Assembly: GCA_035048485.1 (NCBI GenBank)
Contig: CM068588.1
Span: forward strand, 2,418,001-2,482,000
From: Pteria penguin
Taxonomy: Eukaryota > Mollusca > Bivalvia > Pterioida > Pteriidae
DNA: 64,000 bases
Direction of reading: 5' to 3'
Part shown: positions 57,201-64,000 of the stretch, piece after piece
Layout: each line of letters starts with the position of its first letter
Position numbering within the stretch: the stretch's first letter is position 1
Notes under the pieces: generated by a model
The model's database searches: none
What the model was told of the DNA's origin: nothing
The model's input: only the letters and a program-made list of their open reading frames with translations
Made by a program: the position numbers and the translations under genes

Positions 57201-60200
57201 AAAGGTGTAGATTTATCTCAAGTATTAGCATTATTCAATGTGAGCTCTGGTGGATAAATTTCTGATATAAATTGTTCGAATTCAGGGTTGTCGATAACCA
57301 AAATATCATCCAGATATCTACAAGTATTATTGAATTTGTCAATGAGGTCAAAACGTTTTGATTTTTGAAGAGAAGCCATAAAATCCCTCTCATAACAATA
57401 AAGAAATAAATCTGCTATCAGAGGCGCGCAGTTAGTACCCATAGGAATCCCAACTATTTGTTGATATATCTTGCCATCAAATTGCACAAAAATATTATTC
57501 ATGAGAAAATCTAGTGCTTTACATAATTCCTTGCAAGTCCGGTATTTATATGAAGTATATTGTTTGTTGGAAAAGAATCCGGAGTTATTGGAAGTACATA
57601 TGTACGTTTTAGATTCTCTGTGAAAACACCATTGTATAAGAGACAGCAACTTGCTTTTAATCAAATCATGAGGCAGAGATGTATAAAGTGTAGAAAAATC
57701 AAATGTAGAAATTTGAGTCGCTTTGAAATTTAGCGAAAGAAATTTGTCTATAACTTCATGAAAATTTTTAATCGACCAAAAGTAATTGATGTTACTATTA
57801 TGAAATGCGACATCACAGTATTTGATAATATGATCTTTTATAGCAGTTAGAGCAGACGTAATATGCTTCGATAGTACCGTAGTAGAGCAGTGGCTAGAAT
57901 TAGATATGAAACGTGATTTATATGGACTTTTATGTAGTTTTGGGAGCCAATATATGGTTGGTAGATCAGATTTATCAGTTTTAATTTTGAAGTCGGACAT
58001 GGTCATGAGGTGATCGTGCAAGGTGCTGTCTTTTGAGGTAGGGCTTGTTTTCAAACAACTATTATGTTATTACCTGCTTTATCAGCAGGAACAAAGACAT
58101 ATTTAGCATGTAAGTCAGCTATCTTCTTTTTAATAGAATTTGCCGTCAATGTATTAGGCTGTTGAAATAAATGCGGATTTTCCGTAAAGTTCTTAATACG
58201 GATATCGACAATTCTTAAAATCTCGTATTTCCAATCATTAAGAGCATGAACCTTTACCTGTTCTTTTTTACACCAACGTTTACAATATGTAGTTAAAGCA
58301 TCTTCTATAACGTCACGGCATTTATTGAAATCTATCCTGGACGGTAACCTATATTTAGGTCCTTTTCCAAAAAGGGTGCGCAATTTCTTGTCCGAAATAC
58401 AGTTTAGGTCACCAGTAATAACATGACCTGCCGGTTTATAAACATATTTAGATTTATCACAAGAACACGACGAAGGAATAGAGTCTGAAACATCAGGGTT
58501 AGATGTAACTTTATTATAATTTAGAATAAGATTTCTTATAGGCTTTTTGTACTGGTAACAAATAAGTGGAGGTTCTAAATTCTCAAAATATTGGGGGATT
58601 TTAGATGTGACTCTATGATCACGGAAAATATTAGAAATGTTAAGTAGATCGAAGCCTTTATTAATAAATTTAATTTTGAGAAATTGCTGCTTGGGTGGAA
58701 GAGACGGAATACGAGGAAAGAGTTTATTATATGAAAATAAAATAATCAAATTGAGTTTATATCAATCAGAATTGCGTAAACTTCGAAGATCAGCTTCGTC
58801 CAGGATAGATTTCAATTTATTTACCGGAATAGAGGATAGTGCATGCAAAAGTTCATGACGGCCATTATTTTTTGCGATAAATAGAAGATCGTTTAATGAC
58901 CTATTTAAACGATTCCTTTTTCTGATGTTACGATTACGGCGACGACCATGTGACCTACGTTTTCTAATAGTTTTATGTCTTAACGTAAAAATATTGATCT
59001 TTTTCTGACGAGAAGAAATATTACCTTGTCGATATATTTGGTCGTTGAGACGGAGAGGATATGGGGTTTGTAGTTGTTTAATACAGTAGAGCTCGGTTTC
59101 CAAAAGTCGTTTTTTAACATCTGATTTCGTATCACCTGCAGGTAATTTAGAGATATTTTCTACTGGAGTTATTTTCACATTGTTAATATTATGTTGGTAT
59201 TTATTAAAGTGGTTATAAAGAAAATTCTGGTATTTACGTCGTGAATTATTACAATGACTTTGTTCTGAGGGCTAGGCGACTTTCAGTTAAGCTGCTCAAC
59301 CAGGGTTATATATGTGCTAGACTAACAACGTCACTGAGGAAGTTCTACGGTCGTTACGAGACTCTTATTACTCCATATGATATCTCGTTATCCAGACTTT
59401 TAAATGATATTCTGGACTGAGACCGATTCCGATCATTTTACACAGATTTGACACCTTCTTTACTAGAAGGTTACCTACTTTGACTTCTCCATATATGGAT
59501 ACATATGGAATTTACACGATTTGACTCTTTCTACTGTGTATATGTGACGGGTGTTGCTAGCAAGCAGGAGATGCTCACCCTCCCCGGGCACCTGATCTCA
59601 CTACCATCACGGGGGTTCACATATGCTCTTCAAGTAGACATATTTTGTTATTTTCCACTTGTTTTTCATTTCACTGATTTTGTATGTTCTCTGGTGTAAT
59701 GATTTTTAGACTTATGGTTTGGATTTATCCATCATCTTTACATTTCAAAAATAAAGTTATTATTTAAAAATTCGCATAATGTATCTCCTAGTGCAGTAAG
59801 TTTAATCCATTTAATAACAAGTAAAAATTTCCAGTGTTTTCAGATATAGAATTCCACTCCGCTGAGACATACGATTTTTGTGAAATCTAGAAAACTTCCT
59901 ATTGTATATTGTCACAAGTAGATAAAGTATATTACGAGTATATGTGCCCGTACAGATATCTATAACTTAAACACACGCCATTTGTTCCTGTCTAATAACT
60001 TTGTTGAATAGGTTTTATAATCAGTGGTCAGAAAAAAAGGGAAAATTATATCATCGGAATTCGGTATATGGTCTGTGAATTTCCTACTTAATAAGAACTG
60101 TTAAAAATATTTAGATAAAAAACTAAAACGAACATCAGAACATGCAGGCGTAATAATTTTGTGCACTAGATGCGCATTTCGACAACTCATGGCTGAATAA

Positions 60201-61544
60201 TAGAATTTCTAATAATATTTAAATATTTGAAAGAAAAAAGAGGAGTTATTGGCTTAGTAATGTGGCAGAAGTCATCATGGAGCTATATAATACATGAATA
60301 TCAATAATATACCTGCACAAATAACACATTACAAAAATATTTGATTGTAGAGCAATTACGATACCGACTTAGGACGGTCATTTAATTTGACAAAAGCCAA
60401 ACAATTGTGTGGTTAACCGGTTTACGGGCCCATCTTCTCACTCACCATAACAGCAGAAAAATACTCAATTAATTTGTGCACTAGATGCGCATTTCGACAA
60501 CTCATGGCTGAATGATAGGATTTCTAATAATATATAAATATTTGAAAGAAAAAAGAGGAGTTACTGGCTCAGTAATGTGGCAGAAGTCACTATACAATAC
60601 ATGAATATCAATACTCGTAAATTATACTCGTAATATACTAAAAAAAAACCCATAAAAATATAGAATTACAAACAAATAAACAAAGAATAACAGAAAAATA
60701 TGGTTAATACCAAAAACATTGAGCCAAAGGATGGAGCTATGCATGAAGATTATGAGCTATGCATTAGAATAATTGGTTTGGAATACTAAGTATTCGGCCT
60801 TTTCGATAGACAGAATTACTTCCCATTCGGAACGGTATCTGATATAAAGTTATTGTTACGTCAAATTCTATGAAACCAGTCTAAAACTCAGGGAAATCAT
60901 CGTTCCACTTTTCGTAAAAGCACGTGGCATTCAGAGTACTTTCAATTTTCCTATTCGTAAACAGATACTTCATTTGTCGGAGGTTGTCGGACCCTCAGAT
61001 GATGTCATCAAAAAGTAAATTTACTTTTATTGAAGGGTGAAATGATGGTTCAACAAACTTTCCATATACAATTAATGATGTCATAACTGTTTTACTATCC
61101 TAAATGGGTGGACTAGGCTGTAACAATTCACTTGCTGTTTATAACTCCTCCTTCTCTTAATATCATTTCTGTGTAAAATTTTACAGTATCCATACATTCA
61201 CATCCGAGTCTGGTTACTGTCACGTAGTATAAGAACCAACTCAGTGTCTACGAAGGTCATTGCATGTATGACGTATGATTTAAACAGTGGAGCTCTAATC
61301 AGAATCCAACATAGGACAACCAACACAGGACAACGAACACTGGACAGCCAATACAGGACAGCCAACACAGGGCAACCAACATAGGACAACCAACACAGGA
61401 TAATCAACACATGACAACCAACACAGGACAACCTACACAGCACAAGTAACAAAGAAAATGTATGGGGCAGTACTCACGTGACATCCAAACTGTCCCCAAA
61501 AAACTGATGATCAGGAATATGAGAAGCTGAGATGATGGTGCCAT
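48154..61544 (-). CDS. SUEL/rhamnose-binding lectin-domain type I membrane protein
   Basis: Four exons (61478-61544, 50430-50603, 48712-49014, 48154-48293), all joined in phase 1, give 684 nt (227 aa). Order: signal peptide MAPSSQLLIFLIISFLGTVW; an 8-Cys module (about 23-80) with the block VCIPEYCGGCVARFYD; a SUEL-type lectin domain (about 82-181) with the diagnostic ANYGR and FGEDPC motifs and eight Cys; a transmembrane helix (about 196-217, TATLVVAIVVPILVIVGIVS); and a short tail ending FKGQ. YGR and DPC are the sugar-contacting motifs of rhamnose/galactose-binding lectins, which act in innate recognition and adhesion. A membrane-anchored single-domain form suggests a cell-surface receptor; that is inference. 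Uniform phase-1 exons are typical of shuffled extracellular modules. Intron 1 is about 10.9 kb and full of retroelements. Confidence 0.85.
48712..49014 (-). CDS. Lectin gene exon 3: SUEL lectin domain
   Basis: The acceptor is TATTTTCCAG|GTGAAG and the donor TATACAG|GTATAA. One whole lectin domain fits this phase 1-1 exon: VICEKKTHSIGCEQNYLISM at the start, YGRTSKSVCRH, LCNRKQTCTITV, FGEDPCYGTYKYLEFNFTC at the end. Its length of about 100 residues is normal for the family. Confidence 0.9.
49480..50360. repeat. Degenerate ~50-bp repeat in lectin intron 2
   Basis: About seventeen diverged units share AGAACTTCTCTAGGTTCTAT and ATCGCGATATTAACC then GATAC. Sequence identity between units is low, so this is an old array. 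It occupies most of the intron between the lectin and 8-Cys exons. Confidence 0.7.
50430..50603 (-). CDS. Lectin gene exon 2: 8-cysteine module
   Basis: The acceptor is TATTTCAG|AGAAAT and the donor AAACAC|GTAAAA, phase 1-1. It encodes KCSHGEHFFTNCTNPCEVNG through CGGCVARFYDNRSREIHC. Eight Cys and the CGGC..F.D pattern resemble small extracellular modules seen next to Kunitz or similar domains in invertebrate proteins. I cannot name the family with certainty. Confidence 0.75.
50604..54560. repeat. Lectin intron 1: segmental duplications and inserts
   Basis: The segment 50840-51320 recurs, interrupted, at 53500-53670 plus 54190-54500 (shared TCAAAGGGAACAGCTTATATATG and AAAGTGAGATGTTGAGTG). 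The segment 52390-53470 recurs at 59830-61445 (shared GGCATTCAGAGTACTTTCAA). A tail fragment is at 51490-51655 (-). A 10-16-bp repeat (AGGACAACCAACAC) lies at 53340-53475. No exon is recognised. Confidence 0.65.
53680..54185 (+). mobile_element. Penelope-like element 3' tail, plus strand
   Basis: It matches the untranslated tail of the element at 56110-59255 in opposite orientation (CCTCGTCCCCTCTGACT, CAGAGCACGGTTTA, GTAAACCGGTTAACCACGCC, CGGTATCGTAACCGCAGCAC). The duplicated flanking sequence at 50990-51020 lacks it, so it is an insertion of about 0.5 kb after that duplication. Confidence 0.65.
54700..55672 (+). pseudogene. Penelope-like reverse transcriptase fragment (lineage 2)
   Basis: Reads LPYLYCIPKMHKNPYKQRFI, SIKSFDFSTLYTMI, then GTNCAPLLADIFLYSYEAEF, and after a frameshift TYRYIDDLLSIKNPSFADYL and NTSLYDKRDDFNFDI. 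FDFSTLY, the GTNCAP..AD block and the Y-x-DD catalytic motif are the reverse transcriptase fingers and palm. The frame break is at an A-run near 55402. It is truncated at both ends, so it is non-functional. Compared with the neighbouring minus-strand element (..LIADLFLYCYERDF) it is a distinct lineage. Confidence 0.8.
55660..56060 (-). mobile_element. Penelope-like element C-terminus and 3' tail (lineage 2)
   Basis: The minus strand reads LRKFYGRYGDLVRKYNVPLS, KIIDNILECD and a stop near 55930, the usual C-terminal helix of these reverse transcriptases. The tail follows, including the ~58-bp motif at 55765-55822 and TTTTTCAGTATATCGGGGTT. It matches 63230-63480 (+). It abuts the plus-strand fragment ending at 55672, so the two copies meet tail-first. 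Confidence 0.7.
56627..57217 (-). pseudogene. Retroelement ORF part 4: C-terminal thumb region
   Basis: In frame with part 3 after its TGA. It encodes YDKREDFGFPIVNFPY, YGIYISQLVRFVRDCTDVLG, QITTKLLTQGYRYHKLRKTF, GKFFRSYSELLSKFG and ends ERCTLTNRAVGTI-TAA. This is the helical thumb and C-terminal extension of the reverse transcriptase. Confidence 0.75.
57218..58054 (-). pseudogene. Retroelement ORF part 3: reverse transcriptase core
   Basis: Contains all recognisable polymerase blocks, with catalytic YLDD at about 57310 and VGIPMGTNCAPLIADLFLYC before it. It is one base out of frame with part 2 and seems to lack roughly 15 codons after the Cys/TGA site. It ends ELTLNNANT-TGA, and the frame continues open (DKSTPFLDLNIKIINH) into the C-terminal part. 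Confidence 0.8.
58051..58749 (-). pseudogene. Retroelement ORF part 2: connector before the polymerase
   Basis: In frame with part 1 across the TGA. It carries PPLICYQYKKPIRNLILNYN, HVITGDLNCISDKKLRTLF, YRLPSRIDFNKCRDVIEDAL and ends VFVPADKAGNNIIVV-TGA-AAA. As I recall the family, a Cys-Lys pair follows NN(I/V)(I/V)(I/V)(I/V), so the TGA occupies the Cys position. Confidence 0.75.
58762..59178 (-). pseudogene. Retroelement ORF part 1: GIY-YIG-like end and basic linker
   Basis: It encodes ETELYCIKQLQTPYPLRLND, corresponding to the '..E.YWI..L.T.YPYGLND' end of GIY-YIG endonuclease modules, then an Arg/Lys-rich linker that could bind nucleic acid or act as a nuclear signal. The frame ends in TGA, but the same frame stays open past it (YKLNLIILFSYNKLFPRIPS). 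The true start lies upstream of the truncation. Confidence 0.65.
59250..59770 (+). mobile_element. Penelope-like element C-terminus and 3' tail, plus strand
   Basis: It reads NDFVLRARRLSVKLLNQGYI, TTSLRKFYGRYETLIT, LSRLLNDILD and TGA at ~59418, then the tail with the ~58-bp motif (59540-59600) and TTTGGATTTATCCATCATCT. The tail is repeated in inverse orientation at 63710-64000. Its 5'-truncated end meets the 5'-truncated end of the minus-strand element at ~59250. Confidence 0.75.
59830..61445. repeat. Segmental duplicate of 52390-53470 plus tail fragments
   Basis: Shares long stretches with 52390-53470, including GCATTCAGAGTACTTTCAAT and TGTCGGAGGTTGTCGGACCC. A Penelope-like tail fragment at 60310-60470 (-) is flanked by GAAAAAAGAGGAGTTAYTGG-type sequence that recurs at 60545. 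It ends with a short ACAGGACAACCAACAC repeat (61305-61445) just before the signal-peptide exon. Confidence 0.65.
61478..61544 (-). CDS. Lectin gene exon 1: signal peptide
   Basis: The ATG at 61544 follows TTTTCAGT and encodes a short polar start, a hydrophobic core LLIFLIISFLG and a likely cleavage point after TVWMS. The donor is TGTCAC|GTGAGT, phase 1. Because the next exon is 10.9 kb away, linkage rests on phase and on the absence of another signal exon between. Confidence 0.65.
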
Positions 61545-64000
61545 ACTGAAAACTAGAATGGATGGAACTGATAAGAATAAACAATATGTTGCGGAATTAT
61601 ACGGAATCGAACTTAGCATCAAACAATATAATTAAGTGTAAACTGATCAACTAATTACATTGCACAATAACACTTTGTTTAAGATGCCTAAATTCTTATT
61701 GGATCTGATAATATGTGACTTACCTTTACAAATCTGTATGACTTCCTGTCTACTTATGGTCCTTGAAATTCTTTATTTATCACGAGACAGAAATACGAGA
61801 GGTAAATATAACGGGGCTACGTAACAAGCAGTCTCTATAAAAAGAAAAACGAAAATAAAACTACCTGTTTCTTAAAATATCAAAACATCTTAAAAACCAA
61901 TCTTACAATATCAGAAAACATGTAAGCAGTGAATAGCATTCTAATATATCTTTTAAACTGGGACATAAAACACGACAATTTACATAAATGATAAGAAGAT
62001 GAAAAGCACGCAATTTGCGCGGGTTGGAAGTATTGAAAAGTACTGTTTCGTTAATGTCTTCATTATAAACGATTTAAAAATTGCAGTATAAACACATAAA
62101 CATGAATCGAGTGTATGCATTATGCACCATGCATTATAGAAACATGTTTAGCAATATTACTGTACGACTCGTATCGGGGTAGACATGGTTACGCGCAGGA
62201 GGTAATCTCTTAAACATACTGACACACTCCGGGAACGAACTCGGATCGTGTACACCGCAAAGCAAGCGCTTCACCACTCTACTAAACCTGCCTTTTTGCA
62301 TGAGTTATGCTGAATCGTTTTGAAGCTGTGGTACAATAATGTATTATTCTGAATTCAAATGAAACGACTTTTAATGATATATACTCTAAAATAAAAGATT
62401 GGACCGTTAATTGATGTTTAATGTCGCTTCCAACATTTCAAATCATATCGCTACTCTTAAAAATAGTATTGAATTCTGGGAATCGAACCAGATACGGCTG
62501 CTTATCGAGCCAAGCGCTTAACCGTTACACCCAATTGGCGTAGACAGTCAATATAGATATGCAGGACTAGTGTTTTATTGCAACTTCTTATTAAAAATGT
62601 TCCTATATAATATAATTTATAACGAAGAGGTATCGAAGGGTTTACCACATTTCGAAGTCCATGGAATAAAATGAGAGTATTGTGAATCTAATGCTTAAGT
62701 AAACAATTTTAATAATTGAATGCAATATACCTGAAACAGGAGAATACGATCTACCAGATGTTATTTAAAGGTTGGAAAGTTCATTAATTTACAAAATTAT
62801 TTACGCTGTACATGTGTGTATCGAGATCTTTGCAGTTCTCGGAAATTCAAAATTAAAAGATCATGCATGTGCAAACAATATAATTCTGGATACGGAATCG
62901 CTTTGCATAATTTCTGTATCTTCCAAATGATGTAAACATTATGATGACCATGTGTTGTCCTCTCTGATTATAAAGAATCTTCGATTGTCAAACTTTGTGA
63001 GCGATCGGAACACGTCTAGGAGTAGTATTCAGATTGTCGATTGTCAAACGTTGTGAGCGATCGGAACATCTCTAGGACTAGTATTCAGATTGTCGATTGT
63101 CAGACGTTGTGAGCGATCGGAACACCTCTAGCAGTAGTATTCAGATTGTTAATTGTAAGACGTCGGGAGCGAGATGAACACCTCTTGGAGTAGTATTCAG
63201 ATTGTCGTCATCCCTTGTTGTTAGTGTCACAGACTCATTACATCATGTTTCACCAAATATTACTTTGTATACCAGTTTGTACTTTCGTATGTGCAATAAG
63301 AACCGCTGTGACGGGTGATGCATGCAAACAGGAGACGCTTACTCTCCCCTGGCACCTGGTCTCACCTCGGAATTTTTCAGTATATCGGGGTTCACAACAG
63401 TTCCTTTTTGAAACTTACACGATTTCGTATCTGTCCTTGGAGAATGATTAACAGTTTGGTACTTCTTCGATATTGATTCAATACAGGAACAATAGAGGTA
63501 AGATATAGTATGAAATATAATACAGTGCTTAACATTGATGAGTTGATAGATAATGTGGCTTTAAAATACAGTACATCAATGTGTTAAGTAAAAAGTGAAC
63601 AGTTGATTTTCATACTTTAGGCATCTGGCCTTTATCAAAGGAAATAAGCGGTGTCAAATTATAAGCTAATTGAAATTAATTCTAACATTACAAATTATTG
63701 GAGTAAATCACAGTCTTAGCAATGTAAAGATGATGGATAAATCCAAACCACAAGTCCAAAAATCATGAAACCATAGGACATACAAAATCAGTGAAAATGA
63801 AAAACAAATGGAAAATAACAAAATATGTCTACTTGAAGAGCATATGTGAACCCCTGTGATGGAGTGAGATCAGGTGCCCGGGGAGAGTGAGCATCTCCTG
63901 CTTGCTAGCAACACCCGTCACATATACCCCGTAGAAAGAGTCAAATCGTGTGAATTCCATATGTATATATATATGGAGAAGTCGAAGTAGGTAACCTTCT
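61545..64000. repeat. Upstream of the lectin gene: SINEs, ~58-bp repeat, retroelement tails
   Basis: The first few hundred bases (61545-62160) would hold the lectin promoter but show no identifiable site. tRNA-derived SINE copies lie at 62170-62290 (-) and 62465-62545 (-). Four ~58-bp units (GATTGTCAAACGTTGTGAGC then GATCGGAACACCTCTAGGAG) cover 62980-63205. Retroelement tails lie at 63230-63480 (+) and 63710-64000 (-, continuing past the window). Confidence 0.65.

Larger units (their letters stand above)
56110..59255 (-). mobile_element. Penelope-like (Naiad-type?) retroelement, near complete, with TGA-interrupted frame
   Basis: The reading order is GIY-YIG-like N-terminal part (FLYNHF ... 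ETELYCIKQLQTPYPLRLND) first, then a basic linker (RKRRSHGRRRNRNIRKRN), then the connector with Cys pairs (IPSSCSCDK, TYCKRWCKKE), then reverse transcriptase: LPTIYWLPKLHKSPYKSRFI, FDFSTLYTSLPHDL, VGIPMGTNCAPLIADLFLYC, RYLDDILVID, and the C-terminal GIYISQLVRFVRD ... KTFGKFFRSY. An endonuclease placed before the polymerase fits the permuted Naiad group of Penelope-like elements. Stops at 58762-58764, 58051-58053 and 57218-57220 are all TGA; the final stop is TAA at 56627-56629. One frameshift with a short deletion lies near 58050. It is truncated at the 5' end at ~59255. The tail is about 0.5 kb. Confidence 0.8.

Overview
The window is eukaryotic nuclear DNA: AT-rich, intron-rich and packed with minisatellites, SINEs, MITEs and Penelope-like retroelement debris. 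SUEL-type lectin and M13 genes, tRNA-derived SINEs and retroelements that may read UGA as selenocysteine suggest a lophotrochozoan animal, most likely a bivalve mollusc. That placement is inference; no species marker is present.

Region 1 (about 4.36-24.82 kb, minus strand) is one gene of 13 exons whose splice phases all agree (3438 coding nt, 1145 aa). It encodes a type II membrane protein: a cytoplasmic tail, one membrane helix, a long Pro/Thr mucin-like stalk, and a neprilysin/ECE-like (peptidase M13) ectodomain. The fold signatures are recognisable, but the zinc site is gone (QIINI where HExxH should be, and a Glu-less GQIEAG where GENIAD should be), so it looks like a pseudo-enzyme. Two of its introns open with large tandem arrays (29 x 50 bp and roughly 70 x 33/34 bp). 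The repeat unit of each is the end of the preceding exon plus its 5' splice site, so each array is a string of duplicated splice donors. Other introns carry 22-bp, 33-bp, ~64-bp and ~56-bp arrays.

Region 2 (27.6-46.2 kb, plus strand) is a tandem array of four two-exon genes for a PQ-loop (SLC66-like) multi-pass membrane protein, repeating every 5.2-5.4 kb. Copies A, C and D are open; copy B has two frameshifts and is a pseudogene. A-C carry a 38-codon acidic loop that D lacks, and part of that loop matches, in inverted orientation, sequence beside a decayed retroelement in each spacer. Copy B also has a PIF/Harbinger-type MITE with empty sites in its sister copies.

Region 3 (48.15-61.54 kb, minus strand) is a complete four-exon gene for a 227-aa type I membrane protein: signal peptide, 8-Cys module, SUEL/rhamnose-binding lectin domain, one transmembrane helix. 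Its 10.9-kb first intron holds segmental duplications and a nest of Penelope-like retroelement copies in both orientations. The most complete copy (56.1-59.25 kb, minus) has a GIY-YIG-like N-terminal part followed by reverse transcriptase. It is interrupted by three stops that are all TGA, one of them at a position I recall as cysteine in the family. More retroelement 3' tails and SINEs fill 61.6-64 kb.

Exon calls rest on reading frames, GT/AG sites and phase agreement; no alignments or searches were run. Array boundaries and copy counts are approximate (a few bases to a few tens of bases).
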